From: a bacterium
Lineage (GTDB): Bacteria > Cyanobacteriota > Vampirovibrionia > Gastranaerophilales > Gastranaerophilaceae
Assembly: GCA_017536545.1 (NCBI GenBank)
Contig: JAFXHF010000008.1
Span: forward strand, 1-49,266
Length of the DNA: 49,266 nucleotides
Direction: 5' to 3'
A program made the translations under genes and the position numbers. Below the pieces are notes generated by a model. The model had not been told where the DNA came from and made no database searches. It worked only from the letters and a program-made list of their open reading frames with translations. This document shows, piece by piece, positions 1 to 8,164 of the stretch (position 1 is the stretch's first letter; each line of letters begins with the position of its first letter).

Positions 1-1
1 T

Positions 2-700
2 AATTTAAAGCCACATCAAAAACCAGATGTTAGCCATTATGAAGTTTATAGGGGTAACCTAGGGGATCACTATATAGAAAATTTGAAAAGAGATCAACGT
101 CGTTATTATATAACGAAGGACACTCCCGATCACAGTATCCCGACTGCAAGTCGGGGTGCTATCGAGAGTGCCAATAATATTATACCGAGTTTTTTATCAG
201 ATTTCAACCCACCCAAGTGGGTAAATCCACAAACTACAACATTAGGTCAAACAATAAATAGTCATATTCAAAATAATATCCCAAGTTTTGACTTTAATAC
301 AGCCGTTACAACCCGTGGAAACAATCAACAAACTCCAACATATGACAAGATTTTTAGCCCTGAAGATATTGGAAAAATGACACCTGAAGAATTTTCCAAA
401 AATGAAAAAATAATCAATGAACAACTTCAACAAGGTTTGATAACCCCAATAACTCAAAGAAAACAAAATTATTCTGGTTACAAAAATCCAGTGTCTGGAG
501 ATAATCGAATATTCTCTCAAGAAGATATTGGAGGTTTTTCAGGAGAAGAGTTTGCTAAACACGAAAAAGAAATTCGGGGGCAGTGGGGAAGCATTGGAAT
601 TCCAACAAACAATGAACTTCAATCATCTGGTGCTGTTTACATTGCACCATATACACGTAGTGATGGGGTACAAGTAAAAGGTCATTATCGTTCGAGATAA
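2..700 (+). CDS. 5'-truncated protein with two DIG-type repeats
   Basis: The reading frame is open from the first bases of the window, so the gene begins upstream; the TTG at 83 is only an internal codon. The visible 232 residues have no hydrophobic segment. Two related stretches are seen, IFSPEDIGKMTPEEFSKNEK and IFSQEDIGGFSGEEFAKHEK, each about 35 residues and each followed by a basic/Gln segment. The C-terminus YTRSDGVQVKGHYRSR resembles tails seen on many bacterial and phage-encoded proteins. Residues encoded by bases 121-170 come from an imperfect palindrome that may be an inserted repeat. The repeated motif could be of phage structural-protein origin, but I cannot prove this. A rho-independent terminator follows closely. 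Function unknown. Confidence 0.75.
   Translation, partial: NLKPHQKPDVSHYEVYRGNLGDHYIENLKRDQRRYYITKDTPDHSIPTASRGAIESANNIIPSFLSDFNPPKWVNPQTTTLGQTINSHIQNNIPSFDFNTAVTTRGNNQQTPTYDKIFSPEDIGKMTPEEFSKNEKIINEQLQQGLITPITQRKQNYSGYKNPVSGDNRIFSQEDIGGFSGEEFAKHEKEIRGQWGSIGIPTNNELQSSGAVYIAPYTRSDGVQVKGHYRSR
121..170. repeat. imperfect palindrome inside a coding region
   Basis: The inner part is a perfect inverted repeat, cccgact (139-145), gca, agtcggg (149-155). The outer arms cactcccgat (121-130) and atcgagagtg (161-170) pair with one mismatch. The 50 bases are more GC-rich than their surroundings and are translated in frame as part of the first gene. The structure resembles a palindromic insertion element, like those near 36195-36550, though the sequence is not the same. 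Confidence 0.6.
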
Positions 701-737
701 ACGTAAAAGAGGGTAAATTCAGCTCTTTATAACGTTA

Positions 738-769
738 AAAAAGCCAGTCTTTTGGACTGGCTCTTTTTA
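738..769. terminator. rho-independent terminator, bidirectional
   Basis: Stem agccagtc (742-749) / gactggct (755-762) with a 5-base loop. It is followed by ctcttttt on the plus strand and preceded by aaaa on the other side, so it can serve both the first gene and the convergent small gene at 784-942. Confidence 0.85.
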
Positions 770-783
770 TTCTGTCTTTGTGT

Positions 784-942
784 TTACATCAAACCCAACA
801 CTTTTTTATACCAAGAGAATGATTCTAGCTCAGTACCATTAAATGTTGTTTTTGCACATTGTTTCTTTAAGTAATTCTCGAATTCATCAGTGAATTTTGA
901 TTTCACTTTTTTGATTTCTTTTTCAGAGATTGATGTTGACAT
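784..942 (-). CDS. small hypothetical protein, 52 aa
   Basis: This short gene is supported by an ATG at 942, a clear aggag ribosome-binding site 8 bases upstream (complement of 951-955), a stop at 784 and a shared terminator behind it. The product begins MSTSISEKEIKKVKSKF and ends YKKVLGLM. It is highly charged (Lys/Glu) with one Cys, has no signal peptide or membrane segment, and is predicted mostly helical. No family is recognised. It stands alone, convergent to the preceding gene, with its own AT-rich upstream region (about 955-1010). Small size makes the call moderate, but the ribosome-binding site and terminator argue for a real gene. Confidence 0.55.
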   Translation of the reverse strand: MSTSISEKEIKKVKSKFTDEFENYLKKQCAKTTFNGTELESFSWYKKVLGLM

Positions 943-1121
943 AGAACCTACTCCTTTTACACTTTAAGTTGAGAACCTTGTCTTATTATATCATGTTTTA
1001 CATGAAATTTTCAATACTAAACCATGAATATTTATTTTTTTGTTACTATATAAGGGTTTTCATTGTAAATTTTTGTTAAGATTTTTTGTTTATATAATAA
1101 TTTGTTTATTAAAACATAATT

Positions 1122-1151
1122 TTGTGAAAATTTTGTTATTTTTATGATAAT
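1122..1151 (+). promoter_or_regulatory. promoter of the AcsE-like gene, near-leaderless
   Basis: A -35 like ttgtga (1122-1127) and a -10 gataat (1146-1151) lie 18 bases apart. The expected start of transcription, about 7 bases after the -10, falls at 1158-1160, at the ATG itself. No Shine-Dalgarno sequence precedes that ATG. Confidence 0.45.
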
Positions 1152-1159
1152 ATTTTTGT

Positions 1160-2071
1160 ATGATTATAATTGGAGAAAACATACATATTATTTCAGCTTC
1201 CGTCAGAGAAGCTTTAGAAAAAAAAGACGAAAATTTTGTCAAAAATTTGATAAAATTTCAGCAAAATGTTGACTGCATTGACCTCAATGTTGGGCCAGCA
1301 AAGAATAAACTTGACAAAATTTTTGAATGGCTAATTCCACTTATTGAAAATCAAAATATATCACTTGATTCCACAAATTCTGAAGCTATAGAACAAGGAT
1401 TAAAACTAATCAAAAATCCAGAAAATTGTTTCATCAATAGCACTTCAAAAGACGAAGAAAAGCTTGAAAAACTAACCGATTTAACAATAGAGTATGGTTG
1501 CAATCTTGTTGCTTTAGCTCTTTCTAAAGAAACTGGAATTCCAAAAACGGCAGATGGACGACTTGAAATCATTTTTGAAATCTACGAAAAATGTATGGAA
1601 AAAGGTATTGAGAGCCATAAAATTTTCTTTGACCCATTAGTTTTACCAATTTGTGCTGATCAATCACAAGCTCAAGAAGCTCTAAATACTATCCAAATGG
1701 TGAAAGAAAGTTTCGAGCCTAAAGTTAATACTATTATCGGCCTATCTAACATCTCAAACGGTTGCCCAAAAGATTTACGACCACTAATAAATAAAGTATT
1801 TGGAGTTTTAGCATATGGTGCAGGATTAGATGCTGTGATTCTTGATGCAAAAGACACCGAACTTGTTAGAATTTTTAAAATGCTAGAGAACAATCAGCCC
1901 ACTTCTTCCGTTGATAAGTTGTACATCAGACTGGCACAAATGATAAATTCATTCCAAGAACTTGAAGAAATTGAATACGACACAAATAGTGCGGAAGAAT
2001 GCAATATCATTAAAGCAGCAACAATTTTACTGAACAAAAAAATATACTCTGATAGCTTTACACAAGTGTAA
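1160..2071 (+). CDS. AcsE-like pterin-binding methyltransferase
   Basis: A TIM-barrel pterin-binding protein of the dihydropteroate synthase superfamily. It most resembles the methyltetrahydrofolate:corrinoid/iron-sulfur protein methyltransferase AcsE. Matching AcsE signatures are MIIIGENIHI at the start, DLNVGPA, LDSTNSEAIEQGLK, CFINSTS, GIPKTADGRL, DPLVLP, GLSNISNGCP (the conserved pterin-binding Asn) and ILLNKKIYSDSF near the end. At 303 residues it is about 40 longer than the Moorella enzyme (262). The extra length sits between residues about 235 and 280, before the last helix. It would move a methyl group between methyl-THF and a corrinoid protein, but no corrinoid protein gene is nearby. 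There is no ribosome-binding site; the -10 box sits directly upstream. It starts a tightly packed run to 5900. Confidence 0.8.
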   Translation: MIIIGENIHIISASVREALEKKDENFVKNLIKFQQNVDCIDLNVGPAKNKLDKIFEWLIPLIENQNISLDSTNSEAIEQGLKLIKNPENCFINSTSKDEEKLEKLTDLTIEYGCNLVALALSKETGIPKTADGRLEIIFEIYEKCMEKGIESHKIFFDPLVLPICADQSQAQEALNTIQMVKESFEPKVNTIIGLSNISNGCPKDLRPLINKVFGVLAYGAGLDAVILDAKDTELVRIFKMLENNQPTSSVDKLYIRLAQMINSFQELEEIEYDTNSAEECNIIKAATILLNKKIYSDSFTQV

Positions 2072-2107
2072 TTTTTATGGTAAAATTCTATTAGAAATTG
2101 AGGGTTT

Positions 2108-4210
2108 ATGAATATCAAAAAGTCTTTATTAACAAGTATTTTAGTTTCAACACTAGTATTTAATATAACACCAGCTATGGCTTTGACTCCAGAAGCAAGT
2201 TTGTTATATCAAGAAGCTTGTAGTGCAGAACATCAACAAGACTTAAAAGGAGCTATCGCAAAACTTGAACAAGCTATTCAAGTTTCAGGTGGTGATGCAA
2301 TGCTTTATACAAAACTCGCAGGCTTGTATACAGAAACTGATAATACTGAAAAGGCTCTTGCAATATACAGAAAAGTTATTGAACTTAAACCCGACGATGC
2401 GTTTGTATACATAAGTATTGGTAGCATTTATGAAACTCAAGGAAAATATAAAGAAGCTCTACAAGCATATGAAAAGGCTCTTGATATCTTTCCAGAATAT
2501 AAATACAACTACTACAATATAGCAAACGCTCAATACCAATTGAGAGATTACAAAAATGCAATCAAGAATTACAACATTTTCTTAGACACATATTCTCAAC
2601 ACTCAGAATCTCGTGAAAATTTAGCATCTTCATATTTAGCGGTTAAAGATTATTCGAACTCTGTCAAACAATTTAAAAGAATTTATGACAAAAACCCTGA
2701 CTCATTTAAAAATTTTGCTGATTATGGCCTTGCCTTATTAAATATTAGTGAGCCAGAAAAAGCCGTTGAAATGTTAGAAAAAGCGATAGAAATAGATCCA
2801 GAAAACAATTCTGCACACCTTGGACTTGCTCAAGCATATCAAGATCTTGGACGAAATGAGATGTCATACGAACAATATCAAGTAGTATTAGCTAAAATCC
2901 CAAACTTAAATACAGTACGTCTTGATTATGCTGATTTGCTTGCTGATATGAACAAAAACACTGAAGCTATTACCCAATACAGTATGTACATAAAAGCTTA
3001 CCCAGATGATATTAAAGGCTATAAAAATATCGCTAGAGTTTATAAAAATTTGAATAACTTTGATAAAGCTTTAGAAAATTACACTATTGCAGAAAAGAAA
3101 GACCCTAAAGATTTAGGGATTAAAAAAGATATTGCTTTATGTTTCCACAGCAAAAAAGATTATACTAATGCTATCAAATATTACGATATAATCCTAGCAG
3201 TTGATCCTGAAGATTTTACCGCAAAATACAATAAAGCATTAGCTCTTCATGCAACAAATAAATTCGAAGATGCAATTGGTTTATATAGAGAAGTTTTAGT
3301 TCTTAAAAACGACAAAACCATCAAAGAAAACTTAAATAGTGCTTTAGTTTCACGAGGGCATGAACTTCTTGAAATTGAAGATTATGATAATGCTATGACA
3401 AACTTCAAAACTGCAATTAAAGATGGTTTTACTGATGGTTCAGCATATTTTGGAATGGCAAAAGTCTACAGAGCACAAGGAAATAATACAAAAGCTTCTG
3501 AAAATTATGAAAGAGCAATAGCACTTGACCCTGATAAAACTCAATATTCAGCAGAATATAGTGAGTTTATTTCATCACTTTACAAGCCAAAAACAACAAC
3601 GCCTGCAAGCTCAACAGAAGAAATAACAGTCCCAGCAATTAGTATTGATATTGATGAACAAAAATCTTCTGCAATTGCAGAAAAACCTAAAGCGGAAACA
3701 AAACCTCAACCTGTTGTTAAAGCATCTTCAATTACAATCAAACAAAATGAAGAATTTATCGCAGAAGGTGATAAGAACTTCAAAAATAATAATTATGATG
3801 CTGCAATCAAAAACTACCAAGATGCACTACAATTAGTTCCAAGTGATGAAATTACACTATTGAAACTTGGTAATGCATTTAAAATAAAAGAAGATAATAC
3901 AAAAGCTATAAACTATTACCAAAAAGCAATTATTGTGAATCCTGATTATACAGATGGATGGTTTAATTTAGGCTTGGCTTACGCAAATGAGAACAATTTT
4001 ATTGAATCTCAAAAAAGTTTTGAAAAAGTAATCGCATTAGATAATGATTACAACCTTGGATATGCTTATTACGCACTAGGTAGAGCTCTTGAACTTCAAG
4101 GAAAAACTAACGAAGCTATTAAAAACTATAAGTTATTCACAAAATACAACAATGACAAAGAGATGATTAACACAGTTCAAGACCAGATCAAACAATTACA
4201 ACAGTTATAA
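2108..4210 (+). CDS. secreted TPR-repeat protein, 700 aa
   Basis: The N-terminus MNIKKSLLTSILVSTLVF, ending around PAMA-LT, is a signal peptide cut near residue 26. The rest is a long array of tetratricopeptide repeats, seen as regularly spaced A..Y..AL...P.....Y..LA patterns from about residue 30 to 485. A low-complexity Thr/Ala/Pro/Lys linker (about 495-545) separates this from three or four more repeats to the C-terminus. TPR arrays bind partner proteins, and export suggests a periplasmic or envelope scaffold. A gagg motif precedes the ATG. It lies 36 bases after the AcsE-like gene and 2 bases before a lipoprotein gene, which suggests co-expression and perhaps a shared complex with that lipoprotein. 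Confidence 0.85.
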   Translation: MNIKKSLLTSILVSTLVFNITPAMALTPEASLLYQEACSAEHQQDLKGAIAKLEQAIQVSGGDAMLYTKLAGLYTETDNTEKALAIYRKVIELKPDDAFVYISIGSIYETQGKYKEALQAYEKALDIFPEYKYNYYNIANAQYQLRDYKNAIKNYNIFLDTYSQHSESRENLASSYLAVKDYSNSVKQFKRIYDKNPDSFKNFADYGLALLNISEPEKAVEMLEKAIEIDPENNSAHLGLAQAYQDLGRNEMSYEQYQVVLAKIPNLNTVRLDYADLLADMNKNTEAITQYSMYIKAYPDDIKGYKNIARVYKNLNNFDKALENYTIAEKKDPKDLGIKKDIALCFHSKKDYTNAIKYYDIILAVDPEDFTAKYNKALALHATNKFEDAIGLYREVLVLKNDKTIKENLNSALVSRGHELLEIEDYDNAMTNFKTAIKDGFTDGSAYFGMAKVYRAQGNNTKASENYERAIALDPDKTQYSAEYSEFISSLYKPKTTTPASSTEEITVPAISIDIDEQKSSAIAEKPKAETKPQPVVKASSITIKQNEEFIAEGDKNFKNNNYDAAIKNYQDALQLVPSDEITLLKLGNAFKIKEDNTKAINYYQKAIIVNPDYTDGWFNLGLAYANENNFIESQKSFEKVIALDNDYNLGYAYYALGRALELQGKTNEAIKNYKLFTKYNNDKEMINTVQDQIKQLQQL

Positions 4211-4212
4211 TT

Positions 4213-4632
4213 ATGAAGAAAATCTTTTTAACAATAATTACGATTTTAATTGCATTTTTTACTTGTGCTTGCGACAAGGAAAAATCTGTTATTCTATTCA
4301 ACAAATATCGTTTTACCCCTGAAACTATAAATTCGCCAAGTAATACAAATATTTTTAAACCAAATGAGAGGATTTACTATTTAGTAACACTTCCACAACA
4401 AGTAGAATCAAAACTTTTACTTATACAAGTTTTTAAACTTGGAGGAGAAAGCGATGAAAGACTAGGCTATGATTTAGTTTGGGGTAAAAGGGTAAAACTT
4501 AGAGATGAACAAAAACATTATTTTACAGATTATATTGTAATGCACGGAACTGGTAATTACGTAATGAAAGTTTACTCACGTGACAACCCAACTAAGATTT
4601 TGACAAGCGGTCATTTTTATGTGAAAAACTAA
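4213..4632 (+). CDS. probable lipoprotein, 139 aa
   Basis: The N-terminus MKKIFLTIITILIAFFTCAC is a short export signal with a likely lipidated Cys at position 20. The box TCAC is not canonical, and Cys18 is an alternative. The mature part has alternating polar and hydrophobic stretches (YYLVTLP, KLLLIQVFKL, NYVMKVYSR, GHFYVKN) that suggest a small beta-sandwich; no family is recognised. It starts two bases after the stop of the TPR protein, so translation is probably coupled. The pairing suggests that the lipoprotein and TPR protein act together at the envelope. Confidence 0.7.
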   Translation: MKKIFLTIITILIAFFTCACDKEKSVILFNKYRFTPETINSPSNTNIFKPNERIYYLVTLPQQVESKLLLIQVFKLGGESDERLGYDLVWGKRVKLRDEQKHYFTDYIVMHGTGNYVMKVYSRDNPTKILTSGHFYVKN

Positions 4633-4653
4633 AATAAAAAAGGATTAGTAAGT

Positions 4654-5052
4654 ATGATAAAAGAAAAAGCTCTAAGTTATTTCAAAAATGGTTATTCTTG
4701 CTCAGAAAGTATCATTCAAGCATATATTGATGAGGGATTATGCCCAGAAGAACTGTTACCTTGTGCCACAACATTTTCTGGAGGGTTGTCCTCAGGTTGT
4801 TTGTGTGGAGCAGTTGCAGCTGGACAAATAATACTAGGATACCATTTTGGAAGAAATAATAAATTTAATAACGAAATTTCTGCAAGAGCTAATGCTGCAA
4901 AACTTGTAGAAGAATTCAAAAAAAGAAACAAAGTAACTTGCTGTCGAGTATTGTCAGCGGGATTAGATGGAAGTGCAAGAAAAGAACATTGTTCAAAACT
5001 AGTTGCTGATGTCTGCGAAATTTTAGATGAAATGATTAAGGTGAAAGTATAA
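4654..5052 (+). CDS. C_GCAxxG_C_C-type redox-active protein
   Basis: A 132-residue Cys-rich protein of the putative redox-active C_GCAxxG_C_C family. Visible cysteines are C16 (SCSES), C30, C37, the GCLCGAVAAG motif (C49, C51), a CC pair in VTCCRVLSAG and two more near the C-terminus (HC, VC). There is no signal peptide, so it is expected in the cytoplasm. Members are common in anaerobes and are thought to carry disulfides or a metal cluster; the substrate is unknown. The ribosome-binding site is aagga. Its stop overlaps the next start by one base (TAATG), so it is translationally coupled to the endonuclease IV-like gene. Confidence 0.85.
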   Translation: MIKEKALSYFKNGYSCSESIIQAYIDEGLCPEELLPCATTFSGGLSSGCLCGAVAAGQIILGYHFGRNNKFNNEISARANAAKLVEEFKKRNKVTCCRVLSAGLDGSARKEHCSKLVADVCEILDEMIKVKV

Positions 5053-5900
5053 TGCAAAATTTTTATAAAGTTGATAAACTAAATTTCTTAACAGCTGGTA
5101 TGCCTTTATCTACAGGTAAAGGCGGTTATCCAAAAGCTTTTGAAATTATTGAACAGATGGGGCTTGATGGGATGGAAGTTGAATTTGTTCATGGTGTTAG
5201 AATGTCTGATGAAACCCGTGCACTTCTAAAAAAAACAACTCAAGAAAAAAATCTAATTTTTACAGCACACGGCCCATTTTATATCAACTTAAATTCAAAA
5301 GAAGAAGACAAAATTGAAGCAAGTGTTCAAAGAATTATTGAAACAGCTCAAGCAGCTTCAGATTTTGGTGGATACAGTATAACTTATCACGCAGCATTTT
5401 ATATGGGTGGGGACAAAGAAACAGTCTATCAACAAGTAAAAACCCAAACTCAAAAAATCATTGATACACTTAAAAAACACAATATAAAAATGTGGATTCG
5501 TCCTGAAACAACAGGAAAAGAAACTCAATGGGGTGATTACGAAGAAATAATTAGACTTTCAAAAGAATTTGAACAAGTTCTTCCTTGTGTTGATTTTTCA
5601 CATATTCATGCCAGAACTGCAGGCGAATACAATACTTACGATGAATTTTGCAAGATCCTAGACAGAATCGGTACAGAATTAGGTGATTTTGCCCTAAATA
5701 ATTTCCACGCTCACTTAGCTGGAATCGAATACACTAAAAAGGGAGAGAAAAAACACCTTATCCTTGAAGAATCTGATATGAATTATAAAGACTTGCTAAA
5801 AGCTTTAAAAGAATTTGGTGTAAAAGGTGCCCTAGTTTGCGAAAGCCCAAACATTGAAACTGATACAAAAATTCTAAAAGACTATTATATGAGCTTATAA
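5052..5900 (+). CDS. endonuclease IV-like AP endonuclease (TIM barrel)
   Basis: This 282-residue protein matches the AP endonuclease 2/endonuclease IV fold in length and in its set of metal ligands. These are H73 in TAHGPFYINL, H113 in ITYHAAFY, E152 in RPETTGK, D181 and H184 in VDFSHIHAR, H219 in NFHAHLAGIEY, H235 in KKHLILEES, and E264 in CESP. The pattern fits a three-zinc site that cuts DNA at abasic positions during base-excision repair. It is closer to the short archaeal-type branch than to E. coli Nfo, so a sugar-isomerase-like role is possible. It is the last gene of the run that begins at 1160. Confidence 0.75.
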   Translation: MQNFYKVDKLNFLTAGMPLSTGKGGYPKAFEIIEQMGLDGMEVEFVHGVRMSDETRALLKKTTQEKNLIFTAHGPFYINLNSKEEDKIEASVQRIIETAQAASDFGGYSITYHAAFYMGGDKETVYQQVKTQTQKIIDTLKKHNIKMWIRPETTGKETQWGDYEEIIRLSKEFEQVLPCVDFSHIHARTAGEYNTYDEFCKILDRIGTELGDFALNNFHAHLAGIEYTKKGEKKHLILEESDMNYKDLLKALKEFGVKGALVCESPNIETDTKILKDYYMSL

Positions 5901-5984
5901 AGTCCACTATATAGTTGAAATATTAAAGTTTTTGAAGATTTTGCCGATATGAATAGTACAAGTTACTAACAAATGAGGCATCAT

Positions 5985-6350
5985 ATGTTTAATTCTGTAA
6001 ATAATCCTTTTGGACAACGAATTGAATCCGCAGTTTCAACAGGTCAAGAAAAACAACGTCAACAACAAGATCAACAAAAAGACGAAGAAAAACGCTATCT
6101 TGAAAGCGATGAAAAAGATGAAGTTAAGATTGGTGGCCTACCAATTTTAACAGAAGATGATGTCATTTACTTAACTCAAAACTATATTGCACGTCTGAAA
6201 GATGAAAACCGTGAAAACCCTAAAACTGTTGAAAAATTAGACAAATTTTTGGCAAAATTTGACGTGAAAAAATTTATGAAACAGAACCCGAATATGACTA
6301 GTGCTGATTTTCATATGATAATGTATAACGAAACTGCTGGGTTGCTTTAA
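5985..6350 (+). CDS. hypothetical protein, 121 aa
   Basis: The start is placed at the ATG at 5985 rather than 5973, because gagg (5974-5977) lies at ribosome-binding-site distance before it. The first 60 residues are very hydrophilic (a run of Gln/Lys/Glu), probably disordered or coiled coil. The C-terminal half (GLPILTEDDVIYLTQNYIARL to the end) is helical and acidic. There is no signal peptide or membrane segment, and no family is recognised. Its stop codon overlaps the stop of the convergent prepilin gene by a few bases, with no terminator between them. Confidence 0.65.
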   Translation: MFNSVNNPFGQRIESAVSTGQEKQRQQQDQQKDEEKRYLESDEKDEVKIGGLPILTEDDVIYLTQNYIARLKDENRENPKTVEKLDKFLAKFDVKKFMKQNPNMTSADFHMIMYNETAGLL

Positions 6351-7081
6351 TTAACTCTAACACCAGATGATTCTTTTAGCATTTCGTCTGTTGTTCTACC
6401 TGGGCGTTCTTTTACTCCAACAGATGTGTCAACGTGATATTTACAAGATGACGGTGGAGGTAAAATACCAATAGACTTAACAAAAACTTTTCCAAATACT
6501 GTTTTTGTTTCTGTAGCTTTTAATGCAAATGGGAAAATATCTTGTCCCCATTTATTAGGCCCCTTACGACCATTCGCATCAATTGCGAATTGTCTAATAC
6601 CTCTGGTTTTTGAATCAGTTATAATAATCATACTATTATCTAAAACAAAAGCTTTTGAATTTGAGAAATTAGTAAAACAACCACTTTCTGCAGTAGTATA
6701 GTTTACAGGAAGACAACCTTCTGTGAATGGATCTGACTCACAAAAACGGACTGCACCCATTGCTCTAACAAAAGCTTTTTCAGCTTCTTCACATCCAGTA
6801 GTTGTTGCTGTTGGAGTTCCGTTAATATCTAAGCCAAATGTAGAAATTTCACCCGTAGTTGGTGCCAAATAACAAGAATATAGCCTTCCAGTATCCACTG
6901 TAATATTTTTCAATGCAGTAGTCATCTTAGAATACGCAGTCCTAAATTCTGCCAATCTTGTTCTTTGTTGAACAGATGCCCCAACTGTTGAAAGTGTCAT
7001 TGTTGCCAAAAAACCAATTAACGCAATTGTAACCATTACTTCTGACAACGTATATCCTAATTTTTTATTTAATAAACTCAT
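6347..7081 (-). CDS. type IV prepilin-like protein, 244 aa
   Basis: The start is taken at the ATG at 7081, which gives a normal short leader, MSLLNKKLG. A prepilin peptidase site follows: G9, then YTLSEVMVTIALIGFLATMT, with Glu at +5 and a hydrophobic helix. Residue +1 is Tyr instead of the usual Phe. The globular part carries several cysteines (CYLAP, TGCEEAEK, RFCESDPFTEGC, SGCFTNF, SSCKYH) that could form disulfides. It is probably a pseudopilin or minor pilin of a type II secretion or type IV pilus system; no assembly genes are nearby. It lies 80 bases behind the Xer recombinase gene and could be co-transcribed. It ends overlapping a convergent gene. Confidence 0.8.
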   Translation of the reverse strand: MSLLNKKLGYTLSEVMVTIALIGFLATMTLSTVGASVQQRTRLAEFRTAYSKMTTALKNITVDTGRLYSCYLAPTTGEISTFGLDINGTPTATTTGCEEAEKAFVRAMGAVRFCESDPFTEGCLPVNYTTAESGCFTNFSNSKAFVLDNSMIIITDSKTRGIRQFAIDANGRKGPNKWGQDIFPFALKATETKTVFGKVFVKSIGILPPPSSCKYHVDTSVGVKERPGRTTDEMLKESSGVRVN

Positions 7082-7160
7082 TCCTAATAACCCATACCAA
7101 AATAACTCTATACTAATTTTAACACATTTACTCGAACTAGTCAATTGAAAATAGCTGAAA

Positions 7161-8075
7161 TTACGCTCTTGGGTGCGTTTCGTCGTAGACTTCTTTCATA
7201 TGTTGCATAGAAATATGAGTATAAATTTGAGTATTTGAAATACTTGCGTGTCCTAAAAGTTCCTGCACAACCCTTAAATCCGCCCCATTTTCTATCAAAT
7301 GAGTTGCAAAACTATGCCTAAACATGTGTGGAGTAACTTTTTTTGGCAATTCAATCTTATCCACAATATCATTGATTACGTTTCTAATCATTTTTGTTTG
7401 CAATCTGTACCCAGTTTTGTTGATAAATACAGGTGTGTCATCGCAAATTGGAGGTAGGGTATAACCTTTTGCAATCAATGGACGAGCAAAATCAATATAC
7501 CCTTGTAAATAAGATTTAGCTCTATCTGTAACAAGGATAATTCGCTCTTTTGAACCTTTACCAAAAACTGTAATTTCGTTATTCGCAAGATTCAAATTCC
7601 CAAAATTCAATCCACTCAATTCTGAAACACGCATTCCACTTGCCCACAATAGTTCAAGTATCGCACGATTACGATAACCAGCAGGAGTGTCAATGTTAAT
7701 ATTACTTAAAATTTGTTCGACCTCATCAGTAGTTAAAAATTTAGGTAAAGACTTCGGACGTTTCGGAGAAATCAAGCTCTCCGCAGGATTACTTTCAACT
7801 TTTCTTTCTCTATGTAAATACCTATAAAAAGTCCGTATAGAGGCAATTTTACGAGCAACAGTAGTTTTTTTGTAGTTAAAAATCTGCATAAAATGCAAAT
7901 ATTCTCTAACCTTTGAAAAGCTAACATCCTCACACTGATTGTCCCCTAGCCATATCAAATATGCCAAAATATCCGCATAGTAAGCTTTTGCAGTATGCTT
8001 TGAAAAATTTTTTTCTACTAAAATATAAGACTTAAAATCCTCTAAATCCTTTTTCGAGTTTGCATTTAATACCAT
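7161..8075 (-). CDS. xerC: tyrosine recombinase XerC/XerD
   Basis: A 304-residue tyrosine recombinase. Residues about 10-95 form the SAM-like DNA-binding domain (HTAKAYYADI, RKIASIRTFYRYL). The catalytic domain carries R149 (SGMRVSEL), K173 (FGKGSKER), H250 and R253 (HMFRHSFATHL), H276 (LLGHASI) and the nucleophile Y285 (QIYTHIS). Length and motifs are those of the Xer family, which resolves chromosome dimers at dif with FtsK. The chromosomal context and absence of mobile-element genes support a housekeeping role over a phage integrase. C and D paralogues cannot be told apart here. It is divergent from the TPR gene at 8165. Confidence 0.9.
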   Translation of the reverse strand: MVLNANSKKDLEDFKSYILVEKNFSKHTAKAYYADILAYLIWLGDNQCEDVSFSKVREYLHFMQIFNYKKTTVARKIASIRTFYRYLHRERKVESNPAESLISPKRPKSLPKFLTTDEVEQILSNINIDTPAGYRNRAILELLWASGMRVSELSGLNFGNLNLANNEITVFGKGSKERIILVTDRAKSYLQGYIDFARPLIAKGYTLPPICDDTPVFINKTGYRLQTKMIRNVINDIVDKIELPKKVTPHMFRHSFATHLIENGADLRVVQELLGHASISNTQIYTHISMQHMKEVYDETHPRA

Positions 8076-8164
8076 TTCTTAACCTTGTTGCTTTTTTATG
8101 TTAACTATTATACAATATTTTTGAAAGATTTAGAATAGTATAAAGGTAAAAAGTAGGTAAAAAC

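Noticed and set aside
2-700. Prophage edge at the left side of the window
   Set aside because: Only one truncated gene with possible phage-like motifs is visible; no integrase, attachment sites or other phage genes support it.
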